Below, one piece after another: positions 1-12,904 of a DNA stretch of 64,000 nt. The position numbers were made by a program, and so were the translations under genes. Under the pieces are notes generated by a model that saw only the letters and a program-made list of their open reading frames with translations, was not told the origin of the DNA and ran no database searches. The DNA comes from Nemopilema nomurai. Its lineage: Eukaryota > Cnidaria > Scyphozoa > Rhizostomeae > Rhizostomatidae. Every line of letters begins with the position of its first letter. Position 1 is the first letter of the stretch. The stretch is taken from assembly GCA_003864495.1 (NCBI GenBank), contig ML133478.1:568498-632497 (forward strand), in the 5' to 3' direction.

Positions 1-1
1 C

Positions 2-3000
2 CAAAGCTTTGCACAATACCTCATTGAAAAGAAAGGTTATGACAAATCTTTGTTGGATGATAAATTTTCAAGACTTGAGGACTTCAGGCAAGTATACGCT
101 ATTCTCAGATATGCTTTGATTGTATGTGGCTGATGAAAATTATTTGGCTCAACCCTTTGGATAGTTTTTACAGATAAGATATGTTCTTGTTAATTTTGCT
201 GCTTTATTGTAAATAGTTTAAGTTTATTTTAAAGGATTACTACACCTGGTATGAAGGCTTATGTCATTTAGAAGGTATTCATATCTTACTGTAAGATTCA
301 GTATTAGCAGTTTCTTGTTAAAAAAAATTGCTGACCCTATTCTATTTGCGTGATTGAAGAGTTTGTTCTTTGGCTCAGTTGCCAAGATGATTGGTCTCCA
401 CGATCACTGCGCAATTTTTTAATATTTTAGAAATTCATCTCTTTTCAGGTTGCAGGGATTTGTCTTTTTATTAAAAGACTTATCTTGACATCATATCAGA
501 AGAATGTTTTTTTATAAGATTTTTAAGTACTTGAAATAACAATCCCATTTTGATGTGCATTTTTTAGCCTCAGAGGTCTGACATTTGAATTGAAAACTGG
601 CAATTTTGTGAAGCTTGATAAGAATGGTTATATTTTGAAGTATGTCACATTCACCTTATAATATATTTCCTTTTATTCTCCTCTTATGATTTCTTGTTGC
701 TTTGTCATTGTCCTGCCTTTTTTTGCTGATTTTGTAAAGGATGCAAATTTATCAAATTCTAATGTGTATGATGATTGATGCACTTGTGTTCATCTGTCAT
801 GTTTCCTGTTTTCATGAAGAAAAGCTCAGTAAAATGATTGTTCCATGTACTGAATAGTTTGATATTATGCTTATAACACAACATATAATGAACACAGGAT
901 AGTTTGTCATTGTTGTATTCAATATGCTACAAAGAATCCAGTTGTGCAATGATTGACACTTTTATAATTTTTTTCCATGAAAGCTTCCCTCACTTCAATG
1001 CACCTTTATTATGATGTTGTCCCATTGTTTTAGGGCATGTCATGGGATGAATCTGATGAGTGACACAGAAATTGAGGCTTGCTATGGTAAAGAAAGAATC
1101 TGGAAACATTTTAACAACTTAAAGTCAAAAGTACATCATGGAGGTAACTTTTTCTTGCAAGGTTTTTAAAGGATTGTCCTATTGCTAATAAAACTGTCAA
1201 GGGCAAAGTCTTTGAACAGTCCTGGCCGTTTGAGGCTGGTGATTGCCAGTACACACCCCTGTGCTTCCCTTTTGTTATCGGGCTATTCATCGCTTGCCTC
1301 AATGTCAACATAAACTGCCTGCCTTGGTCTTTCTCTCATTTCTCAACACCTCTAGAAGTAATACTAGAATATTGATACAAACTTGATCCCCCATGTTTTG
1401 ACTTCAAACTAAGCTCTCACATCACAAAGAAGATTGAGCAATTAAGCATGTTCCCCAAGATCCCCCTCTGATAGATGTGCATGACTTAAAGTCCCTTTTT
1501 AAGGACTGGTACAAATCTGTCAGCTCTTTTTTTCAATTTCAAATTTCCGGTGCCAGCTGAATTTTTTGTTTTTCTTAATAACGATGTGTATGTTTCTGTG
1601 ATAACAAACTCTGAAATTACATGCCTTCATACACTCAAACATCAAAATGCCAGTTTTGGAATGACTGCTTATTGTATTGATGTTATAAAAAAATTACACT
1701 GTTATTGATTAACGACTACATGAAAACATCGCTCTATTTCTATTTGAGAATTACCACATCATTTTTCTAAACTTAGCTGTTAAAAGACTTTTAGTTATTC
1801 ATATACTTTTAATGACAATTTTCAAGAGACTAAAAATCGACAACCTCACTGCTTTTTTCCTTGCAGTTTACTACAAATGTTTTGAAAATTTCTTTGATAT
1901 GCCAATTGGAGTCCTTTGTGCCAGGATTATTGATATCATTGATGAGACGGTTAGTGAATGACAAATTGCTTAGTTGCTCATTTGATTTCGGTTCTGCAGT
2001 TATCCCTAGCAATAGAGTTAGTGTGCATTTTTGTCTGACATGAAATTTTATGTGCATATTAATACTTGTATGTAAATTGTATCTGTCAAGCATCTGAAGT
2101 ACAGTATATTTGAATGTCTCTGTCATTCATTTTTATGTATCAGTATTTGCATAATCATCATGGACGGACTTACTTGGGGGTTTCTTCCTTATTTATCTTC
2201 TCGTCGAATCAGGTGATGTCAGATGAAAAATGGGCGTTTCTATTATTTCCCAGGCACCTGAAGGGCGTGACACTAAAGTCCGATCATAATCTAACAACCC
2301 CCCCCCCCCCAATTGTTGCCTCTTAAATCCGCCCCTGATAATCATAAGACAAAGGCAGGGGAAGATTCATTCCACAAGGGTGCTGCCTCATTAGCCATTA
2401 CACAGTGACTCGTGTGGTCTTCTCATAACCATCTATTGTTTTAAAACTGGCTGTTAATTATGTAAGCTTTTGGCCATTTCCCGAAGTTTGTCTCCTTTAA
2501 TTAGTGTCAGACGAATAAGTATGTAAATTTGCTGAATTATTGTTCCCCAGTCTCTTGTTGTTTTGGTGTATTCGTTTTTTTTAGCTTGGGCTGTTTCTGC
2601 TCTTGATCTCTCTCTATCAGTATTGCTGGCAGCCTTGCTGGCATTAGTCGAGTCTATATTCTATTTATTAGACATATCTTTCCTGTTATCTTATTCAATG
2701 TAAGCTTTAATAAGCTACCCACCACTTCCCGTGACTGGTCAACCACTCTAGCGATTTTAAATTTTTTTTCAGCGCAAGCGTATTTCTTTATTTTCTTCTT
2801 TAGTTTCCAACCATTCAAAGATCTCTTACACCCACGAAATCTACAGAGGTTATACTTTTCGAGAGAATTATTCTGTTACTCACCAGATTCTCAATTCTAG
2901 AAAGGAAGACCCAAAGAATACACTTTCTGGCCTGATATTTTCGACACTTTGATGAACAGCTTTGGTCCCAAGTGCTTTTCTGGTGAGTTTGATCAAACGG

Positions 3001-6000
3001 AATGAACATACTTTATCTCCTTGCAAATTCCTCTTTTTCTTCAAGCGAGACAGCGTTTGAGGCACATTGTTCTCTTAGGTCCTGACGGAATCGAAGCTGT
3101 TCTGAAAAACAAATTGAATTGGCCTGATTTGAGGTAGCAGCTCCTACAGGCTTTCTGTGTTGAAAACTAATCAGAAGTTTGAATTGTTTCACAACTGAAT
3201 CATCACAAAGCAGTTTAATTAACATTGATACCTTTTTTCTACTTTCCAAAGTACAGTCAAAGAGTTTTATGAGCATTTGACTTTTCGAATATTTTTCTTT
3301 TGTTGTTAGACTTTTGCATCGTCAAAGAACTTAAAGAAAATAAATGAACTAAATTTTTTGCATTTAAGTTGCCGGCATTTCCATTTTCTTTAATCACAGA
3401 ACATCGAGGGTATTTCTTCTCTGCAATAAAAGAAAATGCCGAAAAGTATGTCAAAAAGTGCCCAGACGATGTTGTCAATTGGTTCAAAAGACTAAGAAAA
3501 GCTGGAAAAGTTTTGTTTCTTGTGACGCAATCACATGTAGAATACACGAAGTTTCTCATGGAGTGGGCGCTTGGGTATGTGATCTTGTTATACGTAACTC
3601 ATTAAGAGATATTGTGTATCTTCTGTTACAAGATTTGAATGTCTATTAGGGGTACAAACTGGCCGAATTTTTGTTCACCAAGCTCATGAATCTGCTTTGG
3701 AACGTTGATAGTGTATTGGAACGTTTTTATAAAACATAGACGAAAAAGTGGATATTTAATTAAAGATGCAATGTGGCGCAGAAAGCAGCTTTCCTTCAAT
3801 ATTTTGTGTATCCAACACAGGCCCCAGATCTGCCTGATTTTGCACGATCAACGGTTTTGAAGGCTGTCTCACTGACCTTATGATCAAGATTAAAAATTCA
3901 GTACATTTATTTGTGTAGATTATCTGACTGTTTTACTTTGGTCGTTGTAGGTATTACCAAACAAAAATGTTTAGAAGAGTTTCCATTCATCTTTGATATT
4001 TTCCCATTTTTAAAATTCAACTAGTAAAGTCTATTGATCTCTCATCTTTCCCAAAATCAAGCCTGCATGCCTTTTGTCCGCACTTTCTTTCACCTTTTGG
4101 AAAGGCATCTTCAATTATCCGTATTATCGCCTAACCCGGCAGTCGTTCGTGGTTGTTTTATTGTCCACAAGTACAGTCATATTTATACAGCTAATCAGGC
4201 TAAACTGCATTTGTTTTGATAACTTCTGACTTCTTTTCTCTTCAGCAAAGATTGGCTAGATTTGTTTGATTTGGTGGTGACAGATGCAAAGAAACCAGGT
4301 ATGCAAAGTATAGTCTAAGGTACCTTGTGGAAGACTTCATAATGGAGTTTGAAACCGAAAAGCAATTGCGGGAAAATAGCCCATTCTTTGTTTATTCTAA
4401 TAAGATATTCAAGCTAATGAATGAATAGTCTGAATCCATCAGCTTTGACCCTGGTGCCTTATTGAACTTTGACGTCATAAAGCCAGGAGTTGTTTTTGTC
4501 AAATCTTTAAATGCAGTGCAATGCAGTTGATGTTACTGACCTGTTTTGTGTATGACTTCTCTAATCTTCTGCTCAAAACAGCTCAAACTGAAATGACTGT
4601 CCAATTTGTTTTCAGTTTTTCAGTTCATCGAATAATATTTTCGTCCAAATTTACCCAAGTACTCCAGTGTAAATCAAATTTAAAGCAAACTATTATTTTC
4701 ATTTTTATTGGCTCAAAATACATGTACTATTGATTAACTTATGATTTACAGACAAGAAATATGCTTTACAATCAAGTAAAATATCCTAAATTTGTTTTCG
4801 TTAACTTGCAGAGTTCTTTGTCTAGGCTTTTTAAAATGAATATGTTGTTTTGAATTTGCTCCTGTGGAAATACCGAGTAAGGTTTAGCTGTATGCACTAT
4901 TGAAGGTATAATACTGCAGAAGTTTCAAAACTGATAGGCCCAAAGCTTCCTTTCATCATATAAAGTCTCAACTGCTTGCAAAAAGGTCGTGAAAACAAGT
5001 GAATTATTATTTTAGTTGCTTTTAGTATCGTTTGCACTTAGGAATGTGCATAAAAGATGCATGTACCTACTCATTGAAAAGCTCATTTGTGTGGCAAGAG
5101 AGAGGAACAGATTTTGCAGAAATGAAATTTGACCACTTGAAATTTGAGTTTTTAAAGAGAAATGAATGGCGAAGGTTGTTTTGCAATGGTTCACCAATGC
5201 AATGAAAGGCCTTTTTATTTTTCACTTGCAAAAACTGGCTAGAAGCGAGGTCCTTTGTTGTAAACCGAGTTAATTCAGGCAAGAACATCACCTAGTGAAA
5301 AGCTTGGCCAGTTATAAAGGCTTGACCTACGGCAGAAGCGTTTGTCACATTGCGAGTGATGAATGATGAGTAGATCGTATGAATTGCTCTTTTATCACAG
5401 CTCAGTCTTTTACGCTGATTCTGAGTTTCGTCCTTTTGTGGGCACCTTTCAAGCAAATCCCTTGTGTGAATGACTGAAACAAAATATGAAAATGTTTTTA
5501 TCAGCAATACTCTTTCTTGACTTCCATTCAACATTCGTCAAAATTGTTTACATATTAGATCGGAATTTTGGACGCTCAGAGGAATGTTTTGCCAAATATT
5601 TGTGGTTGAATGCTCTGCCTTTGCATTTCTTTCTTTAATCATGCTGTTTATTTGAGTAGATTACAGGCTTTCTTTATCACCTCGTGTTGTATCAAGCTTG
5701 AAGTTCAGAGGAATTATAAGGTTGCCGCTTTCTTCTCTGAAACTTTCGCTTCTCGTTGATATAGAACGCTGACATGTAGCGAGCAATAGGCCTCTGTTTC
5801 GATGAATGGGTAGAGTTTAGGCTTTGCTGGGTACGAGAGAGAATTCGAAATGATAGTCAGCAACTCTTTACTTTAGGATTTGGTCAGAATTACCCATAAT
5901 CAGCGGAAACCACAAATTGATTAAAATTATGCTTATTACATCTATCTTTGAGAATGTGTCACAGATGAGGAGTTGGCTACTGCAAAGTGTTTTTTCAACT

Positions 6001-9000
6001 TGATTGGGAATAGCGGCTCCATACTATTGTGTATTTAAAACATCATGTAGCAAAAGTCGTTCGAGGTGCTTCATGTAACTGCCAATTTTCTTGACTTGTC
6101 CTTGAGAATTTTCTGACGTCATGAGTTGTTCCCGTGTTTTCTGTTGATCCGTTTACACTGAAGTGCACCATGCATAGGCCATGTATATTTTGTTAAGAGG
6201 AGGAAAGTAGTTGTAACATTCTTTGCATGTATATAGCTGACAATGAACACTCTGGGCGTGTGCATTCCCTGAGTGCATCAAAAGAACCCGATATAAGCAA
6301 TTTGAACTTATTGAGCGAAAAAGAAAATGTTTGAAAAAGACGCTGTCTTGTTGAGTTATGGATTAATTATGAGTTTGTAAATTGAACGCAGCCAAAGATT
6401 ATCTTTGTTCATTAGTGGCAGTTCTCTTGCGAAATTGCGATCAAGGTTAATCAGATGAGCGAGCCAGATCACTTAATTGCAATTTTGATCACGTGATTAA
6501 ATGTTAGTTTCCTCAGTGTTTGCTTTTCTGCTGCCCGAAATCAGTGCTTTTAATAAAGTGATTGTTTTGGCAGGAGTTAGGCCAAATTTGACTAGAAATT
6601 GTGTGTACGAGCATCTGGTTCACTATTATGCCTTTTGTCTTCCAATGTAAACCAGCAGGGAAGTCGATGAATCTCTTTACGGGAAAGACGAAACAAGACT
6701 GATGAAATTCCGTTATAACCAAGATTCTGACATGCAAAGAGTCTTACGTTCTATTGCAGAGATTGAAATAATATTGACCTTCAGATTTATGCAGTTCTAT
6801 CCCAGGACAAAGAGAAAAGGCTTTGCAGCTTTCTTCTCTGTTTGAAATTTTGCCAACTTTTATCTGACCCTTGGCTAGCCATGTGTTATTTCAAGAAATA
6901 GTTTGCAATTGAAAGTTTCAGAATGTCAGAGAGAAGTGTCTAAGTCATCTTTATGAAGAACTTTTTGTTTCGCCTCTATTATTTTAGCAGTTTTTTAATC
7001 AAGAGTTCTTTTTTGTTCTGGTCGTATCTACTTGTCACAAAGTAACCAAAAATGAAATAATCATGAAGAAATAGTCAGTTGATTCGAGTTGACCCAGTTG
7101 GCCATGATATTAATTTGGAAGCTAGAAGAATTTGGGGAATGGACTTATGGTATCAAAGTATGATGTGATCAATTTTTCTATTTTGTGGGAATTTATCCAT
7201 TTATGATGTTCAAAAATACACGTGTGATTTGTTATGCAACATGGTTCGATTTTCTTGAAAATTTTTATATTAATTTGTAATTTTTTCATTTCCAATTCCA
7301 GATTTCTTCTTTGCGAAGCCCGAAAACCGACCGTTCTTGTCCACTGGTTAGCAGAATGTATTTCATTGTTTCATCGTTATACCCTGATAGAGTTTCTCAA
7401 AAGATTCTGCAAATTGCATCGAAAACGTCATAATATGTCACGTGATGTCACGTACTGCGGTGGCACTTCTACCAAATTGTTTGCCACCATGAATTTATGG
7501 TCTTTGGGACCTGAGTGATTTTCTTGTTCACGCGCCGATTTATTCCACGGTCTCGTAGTGTAGTGGTTATCACGTTCGCTTTACACGCGAAAGGTCCCCG
7601 GTTCGAGCCCGGGCGAGACCACTTTTTAACTCACATTTTTGGGAAAAGCTAGCCTATTTTTGTCCTTGAGTCTAATGCATTGGTCATCAACGTAAAATGA
7701 TAATATAAATCTAGTCACTAAATTTTCAAAGTTCGTTAAAAACTTCCTGGTATTCCGAACAACCAAACAACTTGGGCTTTAAAACTTTCCACTTATTTGG
7801 AGCATTTTTCATTTAGGATTACTTTCCTTGTTTTACTTATAAAAGACTGAGATTCTCAATCATAGACGGTGCAAAAGAAGAAGGTGTTTGCCATGAATTG
7901 GAACGGCATCACTGTTACGCGCAAGGGACAGCCAGTGTGCTCGAGAAAGTCATGAAGGGGTTTTTGAGCAAAGACAGTTTAAAGGTATGCAAGTTACGTC
8001 AACCATTAGGTCGGGTGGAACTGAACAGACACTACCTGTGTCACATATGCCTTTGTTGCGACTTCCCTTTCTGTCCATCTCTGCATCTAATGAACTGCCA
8101 CTAGGAATACAGCCAGGGTGAGAGACCAATATCAAGACAAAATATTTGCCAGAAAGCTACTTGTTGCCAACATTTAAAAAGTTGAAATGAATACCATCAT
8201 GAGATTTTGAGCTGAAGGTCCGATCTTTCATAGAGTAAAACTTTCTTAGTTTCATCCTATTCTAATGGCTTACTATTGTCACACCATTATTAATCTTTTT
8301 GGTGTTTCTTGACAGATTGTCTATTTTGGTGACAGTCCGAAGTCGGACATGTACCCTCCATTCAAGTACCGGGGTTGGGCCACTGTGGGTATTTTGGAAG
8401 AAATGGAGGCAGAGGAGGTCCATTTTCAGAGGCACTCGGTAAGTGCCAATTGCTTGAAATTGTCTGGCAAAGACTCTAGATACAGCAGAATAAAATGTAG
8501 CAGCAGGTCCATAGAATTATATGCAATCTTGGTGGTTTCGTATAACTATTTTATCACGTATCTCATAATCCTCTCAGATAAACAATCGTTTTATCCAGAA
8601 GAAAAGATGATTTTTGCAAGAAAATCAGGGCAAGTCACACTCCAAACATTTTTTTCTTTGTACATATATGGATTAAGAACAAACCAAAAAGAAACCATAA
8701 AAGGTATTAAAGTTTGCCGGATCTTTACTGCTTTGAAAAATGATTCTAGTAGCTAAAACCATTTTCACACCGATATTATGTGTGTTTGCAAAGAAATGCT
8801 GAAATATGAATCTTAAGTTCTTCTTTCTAAAATCAGCTTGATTTGATTTTTTTATTATTAGAAGTGTCATCAAAATGAGGTTCCAGCAAAGAGACGAAAA
8901 GTGACCATGGTATGTTTTTGAATTAATTTCAAATATGGCGTTTCCCCTTACATGTGGAATGGCAAGGTCAAATCTCTCCATCAGAAAAAGGATAGATGGA

Positions 9001-10697
9001 TGGATTTTTGCCAGTTGTAACCTAAGACTTCAGACTTGATATTTGTAAAACAAGAAAAGATGCTATCGACTTCAGAAGGGAACCTCATTGCATGCACTGA
9101 GCAAAGAGGGTCACGCCAAAGACGATTCACTTTGTGTTGTCTACTCGATTCGCGCATCTGTTGATCGCTGGATGACTTAGGGACTTGCTTGTGGTGGTCT
9201 TTGTGTCGTTGCTAATTTAAAGGGCTTAACAGCTAATAAGCTTTCATGGGCTAAATCTGCATCGACCTTGTCCTACAAAGATCATTTGTTTGCAGCACGC
9301 CCGAGCGCTGTGCGATTCCTCCGCTAAGAACTGAATTGCTCTCCGAATTTCCCCAGGCTGATTCTCCAGTCAGCCAGAATTCTGTCGTGTAATTGCATAC
9401 GGATTTGCGCTTGCCTCGTGTTTGTTTATTTCTCTTCATCACCTTGCTAAGCAAGCACTGTGTTGTGTTGCAGCATTTAGCGAAGGAAGAGAAGATTATC
9501 GTTGCCTCGAAACAATGGGGCTCTTTCTTTCGAGACGACAAACAAGATGAAAAGGATGCCTCCAACTGCCACGAAGCCATTGTCAATACTTTCTGGGCAG
9601 ATGTCATTCGAAACCACTGCAAGATAGCGATACCTCTTCTCGACTACATTACAGGTTTGTTTGTTCAATGTTTGTCGATGCTTCTCTTTGTCTTTGCTTG
9701 CAAACAGATCGCATCTTCGCGTTGATTGATAACATGTCTGCCAACGTCTAGGCGATATTGCATTATACCACAATGTAGGCTGTAGTGCTTAGCCCCAAGC
9801 CGAGGGCCTCTGCGTAGGCAGTTTCCTTTTATCCGCACTCGAGCGCCGGCCTAGATCTTTTGGATCAGCGTTGGCTTTGAGTTTTAGCTTTATCTCAATG
9901 CGCCATTATCTCACCAGCATGGTCCTTTAGATGCTTGCATGATTTTTTGCTACCAGAAAGATAGAGGTCAAAGAAGCAGGGATCTCAATATGCTTCTTAA
10001 GCAAAAACAGGACTATCTCCCTTGCCTGATTATATAAACTAAGTTAGCTTCCTTTGGACCTCTTTCACCTCTTGCTCTCATATTGAGTGCTCGAAGTCGG
10101 CCATTTTTATTGATATCTGTTAGTTGAAACACCCGCTTCGTAATGCTAGGTTCAGAACAGTTTAGTATGAAAAAGCCTCTTTGCTCAACAAGTCTTCCAC
10201 ATCTTTGCACGGCAATTGTTGGCGAATACATGTTTGGTTGTTCCTATTAAATGCTTGGTTAGCAGAGATTGTGCTTAATATTTTTCGCAATCTCCCTTTG
10301 AAAAAATCTATTAAAATTGATTATTTTATGGTTGCAGAAATTTCTAGCACCGATTTTCAAATAGTGTTTTAATGATCTTTGTTGTCATACTGCGAAATGT
10401 GTTGTAATTTTGGTTGTCACTTTCGTCGAGTGCATTTGTTTGTGATTGCAAAGTCGACGCAGTTTGATTCGATTTGATTAGCCCTCATAAACTGAACCAG
10501 CATGCAAGGATGTGAAATTTTTGGCTATTATTTATTGCCCTTAGTAGATGGATATTTGTCAGATTTTTTCCCTACGGCTGTCACTCCCCTCTTTTTTATT
10601 TTCAGATCTCCCGCTCGACTATAAATTCCAATGCTTTACAAGAACACAATTGGGGTTTTACCCCAGTCCCCCAAGCACTGTTGTGCATGATCATTGA
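2..10697 (+). CDS. NT5DC1: NT5DC1-like 5'-nucleotidase domain protein, 3' part (13 exons, N-terminus outside window)
   Basis: HAD-superfamily cytosolic 5'-nucleotidase-domain protein; the substrate of NT5DC1 is not settled. Coding exons: 2-87, 568-639, 1034-1143, 1867-1949, 2901-2982, 3400-3574, 4246-4298, 7302-7346, 7866-7984, 8316-8438, 8862-8909, 9474-9654, 10606-10697 (stop TGA). Every junction keeps the reading phase, giving 422 residues. The human protein is about 455 residues, so only the N-terminal part with the DxDxT nucleophile motif lies left of the window. Family landmarks in order: IEKKGYDKSLL, RGLTFELKTGNFVKL, a PIGVLCARIIDII segment, FWPDIF, CPDDVVNWFKRLRKAGKVL, the late HAD acidic motif VYFGDSPKSDMYPP, KQWGSFF, and LPLDYKF near the C-terminus. 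The first intron uses a GC donor. The 4299-7301 intron is about 3 kb and I see nothing in it. Product call secure; exact small-exon borders are inferred. Confidence 0.9.
2327..2337 (-). mobile_element. Possible hAT-like transposon end
   Basis: On the minus strand this reads CAGGGGCGGATT followed by a G-rich run (12 C on the plus strand), resembling the CAGGGGCGGAT ends of hAT-like elements common in invertebrate genomes. No partner end was found nearby. Confidence 0.3.
7549..7621 (+). tRNA. tRNA-Val (anticodon UAC)
   Basis: 73-nt cloverleaf without CCA. The acceptor stem GGTCTCG/CGAGACC is a perfect 7 bp, with D arm GTGT/TCAC, anticodon stem TTCGC/GCGAA, loop TTTACAC with anticodon TAC at 7582-7584, variable AGGTC, and T arm CCCGG/CCGGG around TTCGAGC. 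The internal A box and B box (GGTTCGAGCCC) are intact and a T5 run follows. It lies inside the 7347-7865 intron of the NT5DC1-like gene, on the same strand, and should be transcribed independently by RNA polymerase III. It reads GUA valine codons. Confidence 0.97.
7623..7627 (+). terminator. RNA polymerase III terminator of tRNA-Val
   Basis: Run of five T directly after the tRNA discriminator base, the usual Pol III stop. Confidence 0.8.
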
Positions 10698-11017
10698 CTT
10701 GAGAAGGGTTTTTTAAAATGCCCTTTGGGTATTTGCTTGCCACTTCTCTCTCTGATTGGTAAGCCAGTGGGAAATGTAGATATTCTCAATCTATCAATAT
10801 CTTATCCGTTTTAATGTAGGGTATCGTTGCAAGCGAGCCAATATATGTGATTCTGTTTTAATGGTATAATCCGTGCTTTAAGTGTTTGTTTTCATTTTTA
10901 CCACTCTGTAGAAGCCAGTAAAGAAATTTTGTCTAGAAGATTCTCTAGAATTGTCTAGAATTTGAATCTCTTGTAGATTGGCCCCAGCTGTTAAACAGCA
11001 AGTATAGTATTTTTCTA

Positions 11018-11313
11018 GTCTTAGCTGCTGCAACTATCTAGCTGTCGTAACTGCCGTAATTACTTTGCTTTCGTAACTGTCGCAACTGACTAGCGGTCAC
11101 AATCGTAGCCCTGTAGCTGCTGTATCTACCTAGCGGTGTTGTCGCACCCTTTTAGCACTAATCACTGTTACTATATGCCGGTGCAGCTGTCATTGCAATC
11201 TGTCCATTACTGACGTAACTGCCCCATCGTAACTACCCAATCGTCGCCAAAGTGCCACACTGTCGTTGTCATAGTTTTCTAGTCAGTGGAGTTGTCGTAA
11301 TGTGTCGTAATTT
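11018..11313. repeat. Degenerate minisatellite-like repeat rich in GTCGTAACTGCC variants
   Basis: Many imperfect iterations of short words such as CTGTCGTAACTGCC, TTCGTAACTGTCGCAACTG and CCATCGTAACTACC, interspersed with CTAGC. Unit borders are blurred, so this looks like an old, diverged tandem array. Confidence 0.5.
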
Positions 11314-11375
11314 CCCTGCTTATTTCAGATGCATTGCGTCACTTTCGTTTGCTTATCTTTTTCTTCCAGCCGTAC

Positions 11376-11381
11376 AATAAA
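11376..11381 (+). other. Candidate poly(A) signal for the NT5DC1-like gene
   Basis: AATAAA about 680 bases after the stop codon. It is a canonical hexamer in the right orientation, but other sites could serve and no cleavage site can be seen. Confidence 0.3.
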
Positions 11382-12803
11382 ACTGCCTGCTTCGACTTAC
11401 CATGATTCGTTTAGTCCCTCTAAAGGATTCTTTAAAATCATTTCTCCCGTGGATCGTTGTTCCGAGATAGTAAATTTTTCAATAAAAATCAATTTGGATT
11501 ATGCTGTTTTATCTCATAATCTGCTTAGACTTTGATTTCATGTGACAAAAGTCGAATCGTTGTTTACAACCTTTCTTGTAGTGTAACCTAAAAGAAACCC
11601 AGATGCAGGAGGCATGAATTCAATGTCATGTGATCAATGTTTGTTGACTTGCTAAGAATACGTCACATTTATAAGTTTTGGGAAGAACAGAAGAAGATGC
11701 TCCTTCCTACTGCACCCAACAGCCACTCAGCAGTATATTAAGTAATCAGAAACTTGCGCCCCGTGCAACCAGCGTTTTTTAGTCTTTCTTTGCAGTTAGA
11801 TTGGGTGATAATCTGCATCTCGATCTGAAAACGGATCTGACTTCGCATGATTTATTTTTTATTTTGTCTTGTTGTCTTATATTCCGACAAAATCATCCAG
11901 ATTGAATCCACCAGTGAACCCCTAAGTACAAGATACATGTAGATGTTTTCTGTCCAGTATTGTCAACAATTTCTTATTGTCTCCCATCTCGTTCACCTTG
12001 TACATTTAGCTCTTATTTCTCTTGCTGTTTCTTAAGATTCGATCTTTTATCAGAGATTCTCCTAAGTGCTTTATTTCCTGCGCTTTTAACAGCTCGATGG
12101 CATAACCTGCCTGAGCCATTCAATTGCTTTTGACAAATGCATCTCAGACAATGTCCTTTCAGCTTATTTCGATAAAAACAGGTGTTTCTATTATTTATCC
12201 AAGACTGTTACTCTTATCACAATCCGTATCTCATCTTGTCAACTGATTCATTTCCTTGCAAATCGCCTTATCAGCTCTTTGTTCAAAGGAGGAAATTTGA
12301 TAACGTTCGCTAATTTAATCTTCATATTCTGTCGAGTCGCCATGTCGAAGCATCCATTCGTCATTCTCAAGATCCATATCACCTGTAAGCCAAGATCAAT
12401 CTGTCTTGTTCCCTGATCCATTCGCCCAACATTGGAACACGTGCGTGCTGGTGATATTCGATCATTCATTGCTTGGGTAGATATCTGACTCGTCGTCATT
12501 CGGCCAATTGCACCACAGTTGGTCCACTTCTGAAATGACATTGTCCCTGTTTCGTGCTAACTCGTCAGCTATTTTACAGAAGAATCAAATACTGGGATCG
12601 GCACTGTCCTATGCACTTGCTACTTGATTTTTCCCGGTTTTGACCGAATGACCCTTATTCTATAGAAATGATAGAAGTTGTAGCAAAAAAAAACTTGTGA
12701 AATACTGTCACAGCATCTAAGGTGTTTGAAATGCGAAACTGCACTGGGAAAGCAATATAATGGAGTTACCACCCAAAGAAGTCCTTTAATTTCCACTGTA
12801 CTT

Positions 12804-12904
12804 GATATGATGATGATGAAAATGGTTATAATGATTATTTTGATGATTATGATGATGATGATGACCATGATGATGAAGATGATGACCATAATATAATAAT
12901 AAGT
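12804..12904. repeat. ATG/TGA trinucleotide microsatellite
   Basis: About 100 bases of imperfect TGATGATGA/ATTATG repeats. The minus-strand ORF across it, mostly Ile and Val, is a by-product of the repeat. Confidence 0.85.

Noticed and set aside
2211..2290. Candidate NT5DC1 exon encoding VMSDEKWAFLLF
   Set aside because: Does not match the family. The exon at 2901-2982 (FWPDIF) fits both homology and phase.
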